Shown here piece after piece: positions 25,434 through 31,628 of a stretch of 31,628 nt of DNA. How positions within the stretch are numbered: position 1 is the stretch's first letter; the number at the start of each line of letters is the position of its first letter. Source of the stretch: DASZZV01 sp035544835. GTDB lineage: Bacteria > Acidobacteriota > Thermoanaerobaculia > Gp7-AA8. The stretch covers positions 1 through 31,628 of the forward strand of contig DASZZV010000122.1 in the NCBI GenBank assembly GCA_035544835.1. The letters are read 5' to 3'. The notes under the pieces are model-generated. The model did not search any database. It saw nothing but the letters and a program-made list of their open reading frames with translations, and was not told the origin of the DNA. The position numbers were made by a program, and so were the translations under genes.

Positions 25434-25465
25434 CTCGGCCACCAATCCGAGGAAAGGTGGCCGAG
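25434..25465 (-). terminator. Possible terminator hairpin after the DUF4331 operon
   Basis: CTCGGCCACC (25434-25443) and GGTGGCCGAG (25456-25465) form a perfect 10-bp stem with a 12-nt loop, 20 nt past the stop of the secreted-protein gene. On the minus strand it is followed by TCATTTCTGATT, only a weak U-rich tract, so efficiency is uncertain. Confidence 0.6.
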
Positions 25466-25485
25466 GAGAAACAGAGTCTAGATCG

Positions 25486-26373
25486 TTACTTCGTGGCGCT
25501 ATTCAGGAAGCTGCGAAAAACCGAGGGTGCCTGCTTACCTCCGGGAAACGCTGCGTTCGCCGGGAACTGTCCGGTGACGAAGACCGCATCCCCGGTGGCG
25601 TTGTCGACCACCGAGCCGTAGGGAATCACGGCTCCGTCGCCAACGGCTATGTTGAACTCCGCCGAGCCGACGTCGAAGACATCACCGCTGAAGCTCTTCA
25701 CGCTGAACTGGATCTGCTCGATGGAACCTGGCGCAACGATGAACTGGCGTGTTGCTCCCACCGGCGCTCCGGCGGCATTGCGGATCGTGACATCGATGCG
25801 CATGCCTCCCGCCCCATTCGTCGTCGCGGCGACGAAGCCGAGGTTCGAGCGGTACCTGGCGTTAGAAATCAGACCGGGGATGTAGGCCGTGGCCATGGCG
25901 TTGTTCGTATCGCCAACTGCGTTCTCGAGAAAGTCGCGCGCCGGAACGACGGTCTGTCCGACCGTACCGCCCCCCGGGCTGGTGATGTACGAGCGGCTCG
26001 TCACAGCAAATGGCTTATCGGCACCGATGAGGATGGCACCGCTGACCATGTTGTTCTGCGTGAGCGGCAGGTTGTTGACCACATCTTTGAGCAGGACGCT
26101 GCCTTTAGCCGGGACTATGACCGTTCCCCCGTCTCCGAAGCTGAGCTGCGTGACGTTGTCCGGGTTTCCTTCGCCGGCCTGCACGAAAGTGAGCTCGACA
26201 TTGATGGGAGTCGACTGGAAGTTCTGGATGGCGACATCACTCATCCAGACACCGTTGAGACCCTGGGTGTGACTGGCGACAGGGATGACGTAGAAATCAG
26301 CGTAATGGTTGGCGAACGCTGCTCCTGGAATCAGGAGCAGCGCGGTAGCGAGCGTGAGTAGTAGTTTTTTCAT
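25486..26373 (-). CDS. Secreted protein of unknown function
   Basis: The 295-residue product has a clear signal peptide (MKKLLLTLATALLLIPGAAFA). The mature part is rich in beta-strands (for example MRIDVTIRNAAGAPVG and VFVTGQFPANAAF) and looks like one or two Ig-like domains. It has no cysteine and no catalytic motif. The start is supported by AAGGAGG upstream. It begins 27 nt after the DUF4331 gene stop, so it is the second gene of that operon and possibly works with it outside the membrane. The family was not recognised. Confidence 0.8.
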   Translation of the reverse strand: MKKLLLTLATALLLIPGAAFANHYADFYVIPVASHTQGLNGVWMSDVAIQNFQSTPINVELTFVQAGEGNPDNVTQLSFGDGGTVIVPAKGSVLLKDVVNNLPLTQNNMVSGAILIGADKPFAVTSRSYITSPGGGTVGQTVVPARDFLENAVGDTNNAMATAYIPGLISNARYRSNLGFVAATTNGAGGMRIDVTIRNAAGAPVGATRQFIVAPGSIEQIQFSVKSFSGDVFDVGSAEFNIAVGDGAVIPYGSVVDNATGDAVFVTGQFPANAAFPGGKQAPSVFRSFLNSATK

Positions 26374-26400
26374 ATAGGCCTCCTTATTTTCTCCGCCGGC

Positions 26401-27810
26401 CTATTTGGCGGTGTTGTGCGGCATGCTGTCGTAACCGGAGAACGGCGAGGCAGCGTAGGGGAACGTCGCCAGGAACGGTTTCTCGTTGGCGTCCACTCCA
26501 TCGGTGAGAGCGTTGTTGGGAGCGACGTTGAATCCGGGCACGAGGACACCGGCGGCGACGCGAAGGTCGATGTCGACGACGTCATCGATCAAACGGCGGC
26601 CGTTGGGGAACCCCTGTGTATCGCCGGCCAGAACGCCGAGACGGTTCGGACTCGCAGTGGGCGCGATGGCCAGGTTGAGGCGGATCATCTCGCTCGGCTT
26701 GTCGCCCGTTCGCATGTTCAGTCCCGGGACGCCGGTCAGAAAGACCTGCACGAGGTCGTTCCGCGGTGCGGGCGGAACCTTGATTCCGGGATAGAGCAGG
26801 GTGTAGAGCTTGGGAACTTCAGGATCGAGGACCTTGGGGAGGAACTGAGCGTCGTCTTTCGGCTCGGAGCCGTTGAAGGCGTCCTTGGAACCTACAGGAA
26901 CGATGATCTCGTTGACGAGCGGCATGCCGAGGCGGGACACAATCTTGAAGCCGCCCAGGTTCTGTGCCGGTCGGGTCCCGTTGCCGAGGATGGAGACACG
27001 TGAACGGCTGGAGCTGGACCACGTGCCGATGACAGCATTATTTGCCGTGGGCGACGTCGGGACCTGACGATCGCGTGTCACCTGGTTCATGGGAACCTGA
27101 ATGCAGATGCTCAGAACGTTGTATCCCTTGAGGGAATCGACGCCGGCGGTGTTACCGGGGGTCGGAATCAGATGAAGACTCTGGACCGGGCGCAAAGCAA
27201 GAAGGTCGAAGATCGAGCCTACATCGACGAAGAACGGATCGTCGCGCGGCCCGACGAACACCTTGCCTCCGTCCGCAAGGGTGTAGATGGCCTGGGCGGC
27301 CAGCGTGTCGTAGTTCGGCGTGGAGCGTGGTCCGATGTTGGCCGGGGCGACCTGATAGTCCGAGCCGATGACTGTGGATTTGCCGGACTCGATCTTCGTG
27401 ATGGTGTAGAACTGACGATAGTTGAGATCGGGATCGTCCAGGCCGGTCACGACTCCCGTGTTGTAAAGAAAGGTGTCCTTGTTGCGATAGGTGTTGCGGA
27501 AGGTGAAACGGTAGGTGACGTCTTCCACCGCGTCACCGTCGTTGTCGATCTTGATATCGTAGTAACCATCACCGCTGAAGTTGTAGAAGTTCGGGCCACC
27601 GGCAGGCTCCTGGAAGCCCTGGAAGTCCGTAATGAAAGTGACTAGGTCGGGCTTGTCCTGGCTGCGAAATACCCACAGGTCGGTATTGTCATGCGTGGGA
27701 TCCTCGGTGATGCCCGGGGCCTCGCGATGCGATGAGGCAGAGGCGATAGGTGGCATTGCGACGAGCAATGCCGCCGCGGCTGCTGCGGCGAACAACGTCT
27801 TTTTGATCAT
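26401..27810 (-). CDS. Secreted DUF4331 family protein
   Basis: The 469-residue protein begins with a signal peptide (MIKKTLFAAAAAAALLVAMP up to about residue 25) and then SSHREAPGITEDPTHDNTD, the hallmark of DUF4331. A GDGYYDIKIDNDGDAVEDVT segment and repeated beta-strand motifs follow. DUF4331 proteins are secreted and of unknown biochemical function. The ATG at 27810 is well supported by CCAGGAGA upstream. An upstream in-frame start (27903) would add 31 residues ahead of the signal peptide and is rejected. It leads a two-gene operon with the secreted protein. A GTAGG-type motif lies about 100 nt upstream. Confidence 0.93.
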   Translation of the reverse strand: MIKKTLFAAAAAAALLVAMPPIASASSHREAPGITEDPTHDNTDLWVFRSQDKPDLVTFITDFQGFQEPAGGPNFYNFSGDGYYDIKIDNDGDAVEDVTYRFTFRNTYRNKDTFLYNTGVVTGLDDPDLNYRQFYTITKIESGKSTVIGSDYQVAPANIGPRSTPNYDTLAAQAIYTLADGGKVFVGPRDDPFFVDVGSIFDLLALRPVQSLHLIPTPGNTAGVDSLKGYNVLSICIQVPMNQVTRDRQVPTSPTANNAVIGTWSSSSRSRVSILGNGTRPAQNLGGFKIVSRLGMPLVNEIIVPVGSKDAFNGSEPKDDAQFLPKVLDPEVPKLYTLLYPGIKVPPAPRNDLVQVFLTGVPGLNMRTGDKPSEMIRLNLAIAPTASPNRLGVLAGDTQGFPNGRRLIDDVVDIDLRVAAGVLVPGFNVAPNNALTDGVDANEKPFLATFPYAASPFSGYDSMPHNTAK

Positions 27811-27911
27811 TGCGTTTCTCCTGGTCCGAACAGCGGTTAGTGGGTTGAATGAACTGTCTTGCTCGGCCACAGCCCACTGCACTCGATGTTCCAGAAGTGC
27901 CAATAATCAGA

Positions 27912-27927
27912 GTAGGGTTTTGCTGAT
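27912..27927. promoter_or_regulatory. GTAGG-type motif, copy 6
   Basis: GTAGGGTTTTGCTGAT lies 102-117 nt upstream of the DUF4331 start. The first half-site and T-rich core match, and the second half-site is weak. Confidence 0.4.
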
Positions 27928-27953
27928 AGGAGAAGGACTACAAGGGCGCTTGC

Positions 27954-28664
27954 CTAACCCTTTGCTGCAGCCTCGCCCTTACTGCGCAGGCGCCAGATCG
28001 TTGCCAGAATCCAGTAGCCGGCAAGCAGAACCCCGGTCACGGTGCCGCTGATCTTCGATCGGCCGATTCGACGCCTGTAACTCACCGGAACCTCGGCTAC
28101 CCTCGATCCAAGCTGGAGAGCGCGGATCTGCATCTCCACGGTCCAGCCGAAACGCCGATCCTTCATGGCAATGCGGTCGAGCAGCTCGCGGCGGATGGCG
28201 CGGTAGGGTCCGAGATCGGAGTAACGGAAACCGAACAGAAGTGCGATGAGGCGTACCGCCAGCCAGTTCCCGAAGCGCTGCTGCGAACTCAGCGCCCCGG
28301 GCTCCCGTCGGCCCTGGACGCGCGAGCCGATCACCAGGTCGGCCTCACCTCGAAGAATCGGCCCGATGAGCAGAGGCATCTCGCTGACATCATCAGACCC
28401 ATCGGCGTCGATGAAGACGACGACGTCGGTGCGCGGAGACAACAGGGAAAGAGCACCGGCGCATGCGGCGCCGTAGCCGCGCTCGGGGACAGCAACGACC
28501 ACGGCGCCTCGATCCCGCGCCACCGCAGCCGTGGCGTCACGGCTTCCGTTGTCGCCGACGATGATCTCGTCGATGAGGGTTCGATCGACGGAGTCGAGAA
28601 GAGGCCCAATGGCCGTCTCCTCATCGAGCGCAGGAATGATGAGGGTGATCACGAGGGAGGCCAT
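27954..28664 (-). CDS. Family 2 glycosyltransferase
   Basis: This 236-residue GT-A enzyme resembles dolichol/polyprenyl-phosphate sugar synthases. It has the nucleotide-binding core LIIPALDEETAIGPLLDSVD, a DxD-type metal motif in VVFIDADGSDD, and the acceptor region GSRVQGRREPGALSS. A single hydrophobic helix near the C-terminus (about 205-222) may tether it to the membrane. It probably transfers a sugar from a nucleotide donor to a polyprenyl phosphate, for glycan synthesis or protein glycosylation. The acceptor and donor are unknown. The ATG at 28664 has only a weak ribosome binding site. A palindromic repeat lies directly upstream. Confidence 0.93.
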   Translation of the reverse strand: MASLVITLIIPALDEETAIGPLLDSVDRTLIDEIIVGDNGSRDATAAVARDRGAVVVAVPERGYGAACAGALSLLSPRTDVVVFIDADGSDDVSEMPLLIGPILRGEADLVIGSRVQGRREPGALSSQQRFGNWLAVRLIALLFGFRYSDLGPYRAIRRELLDRIAMKDRRFGWTVEMQIRALQLGSRVAEVPVSYRRRIGRSKISGTVTGVLLAGYWILATIWRLRSKGEAAAKG

Positions 28665-28673
28665 TGTGTCATC

Positions 28674-28805
28674 GTAGGGACGCGCAGCTGCGCGTCCGGT
28701 ACCCGCCGACGTAAACGACCCGCCGAAAAAGATAACACGCAGGACCGATCACGCCCGGATCGCCGCCGCCCCGCGAGTGCCGGACGCGCAGCTGCGCGTC
28801 CCTAC
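28674..28805. repeat. Paired inverted repeat with palindromic arms
   Basis: GTAGGGACGCGCAGCTGCGC followed by GTCCGG (28674-28699) is inverted at 28780-28805. Each arm also contains the perfect palindrome GGACGCGCAGCTGCGCGTCC, so it can form two hairpins or one long one. It lies in the divergent region between the glycosyltransferase and the Rrf2 regulator, and resembles a miniature mobile palindrome. Confidence 0.9.
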
Positions 28806-28837
28806 GCGTGAGAACACCAGAGATGCCAGAAACACCA

Positions 28838-28860
28838 TTGTTGACAAATACAATCAACAA
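28838..28860. promoter_or_regulatory. Candidate operator upstream of the Rrf2 gene
   Basis: TTGTTGA (28838-28844) and TCAACAA (28854-28860) are perfect inverted 7-mers separated by 9 nt, ending 15 nt before the Rrf2 start. AT-rich dyads of this length are typical Rrf2 targets, so autoregulation is plausible. The embedded TTGACA could serve as a -35 box. Confidence 0.55.
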
Positions 28861-28875
28861 CGTCACCATAGCCCC

Positions 28876-29367
28876 ATGAGGATGACCGCTGCCAGCGAGT
28901 ACAGCTGCCTGGCCCTGCTTTCCATCGCCGAGAGTGGATCGGAATGGTGCAAGCGCCAGGAGATAACCGAGCGCTTCGACGTCCCTACTCCATTTCTCGA
29001 GCAGATCCTTCGCAAGCTGGTGGCGGCACGGCTGATCGTCTCCCGGCGCGGTTCCGACGGCGGCTTCAAGCTGGCCAGACCGGCCTCGGTCATCACCATC
29101 GCCGAAGTGATGCGCGCCGTCGACGGAGCACTGGCGCCGGTGCGCAGCGTCAGCGAAAACTTTTATCAGCCCTCCCCCGTTGAGGCCTCACCCGGTTTCC
29201 ATACTCTCTTTCGTCGTGTCCGCGACGCCGTGGCCGACATTCTTGAAAACACTACCCTGGAGGACGTCGTTGAGCAGGAGAAGCGAATACGCACTCGAAG
29301 TCGGAAGTCCGCTGCGGCGGCTCGCCGCAATCCTGCCCGATCTCGCAGCACGCGAGAGCAGGCATGA
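28876..29367 (+). CDS. Rrf2 family transcriptional regulator
   Basis: This 163-residue regulator has the Rrf2 winged helix-turn-helix: a start of MTAASEYSCLALLSIAES, ITERFDVPTPFLEQILRKLV, and the wing ARLIVSRRGSDGGFKLARP. The cysteine triad that holds an Fe-S cluster in IscR and NsrR is absent, so it probably senses something else. The last 30 residues are Arg/Ala/Ser-rich and overlap the next gene. The ATG at 28876 is favoured over an upstream in-frame start inside the palindromic repeat. It is followed immediately by the acyl-CoA dehydrogenase-like gene, which it may control. Confidence 0.9.
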   Translation: MRMTAASEYSCLALLSIAESGSEWCKRQEITERFDVPTPFLEQILRKLVAARLIVSRRGSDGGFKLARPASVITIAEVMRAVDGALAPVRSVSENFYQPSPVEASPGFHTLFRRVRDAVADILENTTLEDVVEQEKRIRTRSRKSAAAARRNPARSRSTREQA

Positions 29368-30424
29368 TCGCGAAGGCTCCTATGCTGCCGACAACGTGGA
29401 ACAGCTCCGCGCCGCCGGAATCATGGCCATCAACGTCCCCGCTTCCGCGGGCGGCGATGGCGCCAACCTCTGTGAAACGCTGGATGCACTTCGCAGCCTG
29501 GCCTCGGCCGCTCCATCGACGGCTTTGATGCTGGCCATGCATACCTCCATCCTGGCGAACTATCTCGTCGACCCCGAGCGCATCCCTCTCGAGCATCGGC
29601 CGTTTTTTGTGGCACAGCGCTCGTGGGCCTGGGGGGAGGCGGTGAAGGGTAAGATCTTTGCCGTGGCTAACTCAGAACCGGGTGCACATGGAGATGTGCA
29701 CAATTCCAAAGCGACTGTCAGCGCCCGGCGCGAGGCTTCGTCGCCCGCCTGCGCCATGCCGACGCTGGCGGAAGACAACGTCGTCAACGGCGTCAAATCC
29801 TTCGCCTCCTTCGGCACCAACGCCGACTACTACATGTCGGCCGCGCGCAACGAGGAAGGGCGCGTCGATTATTACGTCGTCCGCAACGAGCCGGGAGCGG
29901 TGTCGGCAACGAGTGGATGGGATGCTATCGGAATGCGCAGCAGCGAGAGCGTCATGCTCGAGCTGCGCGAAGCGCCGACGATCGGACCGATGTGCTACCC
30001 GGGAATGCTCGACGGGCTCAACAACCGGCACTGGTCGACGCTCTCCTTCACCGCCGTGATCCTCGGGATCGCCGATTCCTTACTCGACGACGTGAAGGGC
30101 CATGCCGAAGGCATCCTGCCCCAGACCGAGACAGTCGAGTTTCACCTGATCCTCCGAGCTGCCGAGGCCTTTGTCGCGCACTGCGTCGCCAGCGAACCGC
30201 CTGTTTCGACGAAGGAGTATCGAACACTGGTTCGCGACTGCAAGACCTTCGCCACTAGAATGCTGGCTAAACAGGGCGCAGCGCTTTTCATCGCCCAGAG
30301 TGGCGCGGCCTACCGCTTCAGTTCCAGCATCTCGCGCAAGTTCCGCGACCTGCTGGCCGGGCCGGCGCTGCGCCCGCCCGCAGCGATTGCGTTCGATGAA
30401 ATCTGGGAAGAATTGAAGGATTGA
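29270..30424 (+). CDS. Acyl-CoA dehydrogenase-like flavoprotein
   Basis: This is a protein of about 384 residues with the acyl-CoA dehydrogenase fold. It has N-terminal helices (RRLAAILPDLAARE..), a middle beta-domain with the FAD-contacting SEPGAHGD in place of TEPGAGSD, and a C-terminal helical domain. Members oxidise acyl-CoA thioesters or, in the monooxygenase branch (DszC/SfnB-like), use reduced flavin. The catalytic Glu was not located with certainty, so either activity is possible. The likely start is a TTG at 29270 after GGAGG, which overlaps the end of the Rrf2 gene by 98 nt. No partner electron-transfer flavoprotein gene is adjacent. Confidence 0.8.
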   Translation: MSRRSEYALEVGSPLRRLAAILPDLAARESRHDREGSYAADNVEQLRAAGIMAINVPASAGGDGANLCETLDALRSLASAAPSTALMLAMHTSILANYLVDPERIPLEHRPFFVAQRSWAWGEAVKGKIFAVANSEPGAHGDVHNSKATVSARREASSPACAMPTLAEDNVVNGVKSFASFGTNADYYMSAARNEEGRVDYYVVRNEPGAVSATSGWDAIGMRSSESVMLELREAPTIGPMCYPGMLDGLNNRHWSTLSFTAVILGIADSLLDDVKGHAEGILPQTETVEFHLILRAAEAFVAHCVASEPPVSTKEYRTLVRDCKTFATRMLAKQGAALFIAQSGAAYRFSSSISRKFRDLLAGPALRPPAAIAFDEIWEELKD

Positions 30425-30428
30425 ACAT

Positions 30429-30480
30429 CGGAGTGGCGGCATCTCTGCCGCCTGGCCCGGCGGCGTCCCGCGCCGCCGCC
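30429..30480 (-). repeat. REP-like repeat, copy B
   Basis: The reverse complement is nearly identical to copy A (7741-7790). It begins CGGAGTGGCGGCATC directly after the acyl-CoA dehydrogenase stop and pairs in opposite orientation with copy C. Confidence 0.85.
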
Positions 30481-30512
30481 CCGTTGAGGCGAGGAGTTCT
30501 GTTCATTTCCGC

Positions 30513-30565
30513 TGGGCGGCGCCACGGGATGGCGCCGAGCCAGGCGACAGGATGTCGCCACTCCG
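30513..30565 (+). repeat. REP-like repeat, copy C
   Basis: TGGGCGGCGCCACGGGATGG..CGCC then GAGCCAGGCGACAGGATG and TCGCCACTCCGG match the layout of copy A with compensatory changes in the stems. B and C form a head-to-head pair between the 3' ends of two convergent genes, so they may also act as a bidirectional terminator. Confidence 0.8.
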
Positions 30566-30568
30566 GTT

Positions 30569-30838
30569 TCAAATCGGCGACTTCCTCGATTTCCCGAAAA
30601 AATAAAACGCCCCGCCGATCCCGACTACGGCCGCGAGAATCGCCATGACCGCTCCGCCTCTGCTGAAGATGCGGGGGTAGCGCACCAGGTCGTAGATCAA
30701 CACGACGCTCACCACCAGGTACAGAAAAGCCCGCAGGAGATAGATGATTTTCTTAGGACGCCTGGGGCGTACCGAATCGCTCCAGAGAATCCAGAGCATC
30801 ACGGTCAGGCAGGCGAGCGGAAAGAAGGCGGCCGGCAT
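30569..30838 (-). CDS. Small three-helix membrane protein
   Basis: The 89-residue protein has three probable membrane helices: MPAAFFPLACLTVMLWILW, IYLLRAFLYLVVSVVLIY (about 32-50) and GAVMAILAAVVGIGGAFYFF (about 61-81), separated by basic loops. No family was recognised. Its ATG overlaps the stop of the ArsC-like gene (TGATG), so it is translationally coupled as the third gene of a redox operon. Confidence 0.8.
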   Translation of the reverse strand: MPAAFFPLACLTVMLWILWSDSVRPRRPKKIIYLLRAFLYLVVSVVLIYDLVRYPRIFSRGGAVMAILAAVVGIGGAFYFFGKSRKSPI

Positions 30839-31191
30839 CAGCGTCGCGGTAGCTTCTCGTACTCCTCGGGCTTGAATCCGAACACGGCCTTCGATCCGCT
30901 CAACACCAGAGGACGCCGCATCAGATTTGGATCCTCCAGAATCAGATCGATCGCTTCGGCCTTGCTCAACTTTCTCCTGTCCAACTCAAGCTCCTTGTAA
31001 CGAGGGCTTCGTGGATTGAGAAAGTCTTCGAGATGATCACCGTCAATCAGGCGATCCAGCAACGGGCGCGACGGCGGTTCTTTGGCCAGATCGTACTTGT
31101 TGAGCTCAAAACCTTTTTCCTCGAGGAGAGCGACCGCTTTCCTGCAGGACGTTCAGCTAGGCTTCAGGTAGATATCGAGTCCGGATTTCAT
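30838..31191 (-). CDS. ArsC/Spx-like thioredoxin-fold protein with UGA at the catalytic Cys (candidate selenoprotein)
   Basis: Reading the single in-frame TGA (31155-31153) as selenocysteine gives a 117-residue ArsC/Spx-family protein: MKSGLDIYLKPS-U13-TSC16-RKAVALLEEKG, then NKYDLAKEPPSR, NPRSPRYKELELD and LMRRPLVLSGSKAVFGF. This is the full family length with the expected domain order. The TGA is exactly at the active-site cysteine of a C-x-x-C motif, giving U-x-x-C. A GGTC-loop hairpin follows at the SECIS distance. The gene starts at an ATG that overlaps the BFD-like stop (ATGA) and ends overlapping the next start (TGATG). A start after the TGA (31062) would remove the active site and the first strand. 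Homologues are arsenate reductases or redox regulators. A selenocysteine version would be a selenol reductase or peroxidase-like enzyme. Confidence 0.85.
31124..31155 (-). promoter_or_regulatory. Candidate bacterial SECIS element in the ArsC-like mRNA
   Basis: After the TGA, nucleotides 10-17 (AGGAAAGC) pair with 22-29 (GCTCTCCT) with one A-C mismatch, closing a GGTC loop at 18-21 (31135-31132). Distance and loop are identical to the candidate in the histidine kinase gene, including the 8-mer GCGGTCGC. Confidence 0.8.
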
Positions 31192-31481
31192 CGCTCTCCA
31201 CCAGGCGCCGGCGTAAGCCACCAGGCGTCCTCTTCTCCGGGACGCACCTCTGGGATGGGAGGACGAGCGCCACCAGCGATGTCGGCGATCATGACCTGAA
31301 TGTCGGGTGTACACGATCCACCGCAATATCCGGTCGTCGCCAGTGTCTTCGCCGCCACCTCACGAATCGAACATGCGCCCTGCTTGATGGCGCGCTCGAT
31401 GGTGCGGTACTTGACGTTATTGCAACGGCAAACGGTCTTGATGGCCCGGACCGCCGGATGGAGCTCAGAATCTTCCGACAT
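31188..31481 (-). CDS. BFD-like [2Fe-2S] protein
   Basis: This 97-residue protein resembles bacterioferritin-associated ferredoxin (BFD)-like domains. The cluster ligands are C18-x-C20 (VCRCNNV) and C53-x3-C57 (TTGYCGGSCTPD), with the helical connector between. The x3 spacing differs from the CxxC of classical Bfd but is seen in some family members (recalled). It is first in an operon: its TGA overlaps the start of the ArsC-like selenoprotein candidate. It is probably an electron donor or a redox or iron sensor. The ATG at 31481 is preferred to an upstream in-frame start at 31538. Confidence 0.88.
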   Translation of the reverse strand: MSEDSELHPAVRAIKTVCRCNNVKYRTIERAIKQGACSIREVAAKTLATTGYCGGSCTPDIQVMIADIAGGARPPIPEVRPGEEDAWWLTPAPGGER

Positions 31482-31569
31482 CTCGGCCAGCCTAACATAG
31501 CTGGAAAACGTAAATTCCAGAGGTGGCCCTCCCGGCAAGGAGCCTGACCTCTCGCAGGTTCTTGTGTGG

Positions 31570-31609
31570 CACAGGCACTCTTGCCTGTGTGTCGGCCGTC
31601 GAGGCCGAC
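31570..31609. repeat. Two adjacent perfect hairpins at the right end
   Basis: CACAGGCA-CTCT-TGCCTGTG (31570-31589, 8-bp stem) is followed by GTCGGCC-GTCGA-GGCCGAC (31591-31609, 7-bp stem). They lie upstream of the redox operon and belong to the extragenic-palindrome style seen elsewhere in the window. Confidence 0.85.
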
Positions 31610-31628
31610 TTCTCTGTTGAATTGCAGC

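Noticed and set aside
30569..31191. UGA read as tryptophan genome-wide
   Set aside because: Many genes here end in TGA at the right family length, and conserved Trp positions use TGG. Both in-frame UGAs fall at Cys positions instead.

Overview
The window reads as about 31.6 kb of GC-rich chromosome (roughly 60% G+C by eye) from a free-living bacterium. Three things suggest Acidobacteriota or a neighbouring phylum: Ser/Thr kinases joined to WD40-like/TolB propellers, dense one- and two-component signalling, and many GC-rich palindromic intergenic repeats including the GTCATCCTGAGC type. This placement is an inference from gene style, because no rRNA or tRNA gene was seen. There is no phage, IS element or CRISPR array.

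Layout from left to right. Positions 1-345 are repeats. Then, on the minus strand, come a PAS-GGDEF-EAL protein and two transmembrane Ser/Thr kinases, one with a C-terminal propeller and one with a C-terminal multi-helix membrane domain. Positions 7.65-8.6 kb are a repeat-rich scar holding a decayed DUF433/DUF5615-type toxin-antitoxin pair. Next are a PIG-L deacetylase and a large secreted discoidin/glycosidase-like protein (minus), a copper-type P1B-ATPase with doubled YHS and doubled heavy-metal-binding domains (plus), a single-domain response regulator, a cold-shock protein with a clear terminator, and a NarL-type response regulator overlapping a GAF histidine kinase. A hybrid histidine kinase with a FIST sensor, a di-haem cytochrome with a DUF4198 protein, another response regulator, two PAS-LuxR regulators, and a DUF4331 protein with a secreted partner follow. 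The right end holds a GT2 glycosyltransferase, an Rrf2 regulator overlapping an acyl-CoA dehydrogenase-like gene, and a three-gene redox operon (BFD-like 2Fe-2S protein, ArsC/Spx-like protein, small membrane protein).

The main discovery is that two unrelated genes carry a single in-frame UGA exactly where their families have a cysteine. In both, the UGA is followed after 17 nt by a GGUC tetraloop hairpin, as expected for a bacterial SECIS element. One is the ArsC/Spx-like thioredoxin-fold protein (U13-x-x-C16 active site). The other is the GAF-domain sensor histidine kinase (residue 75). Both SECIS candidates share the 8-mer GCGGTCGC around the loop. Both genes are open across the full length otherwise and sit in translationally coupled operons, so selenocysteine insertion explains them better than decay. 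A histidine kinase with selenocysteine in its sensor domain would be a new kind of redox or electrophile sensing two-component system.

A second thread is regulatory. A GTAGG-N6-CYxAC-like motif occurs six times in intergenic DNA between 17.4 and 28 kb, upstream of the response regulator/selenokinase operon, the cytochrome operon, an orphan response regulator, a PAS-LuxR gene and the DUF4331 operon. Three LuxR-type regulators with matching C-termini are encoded in the same stretch and are candidate readers of the motif.
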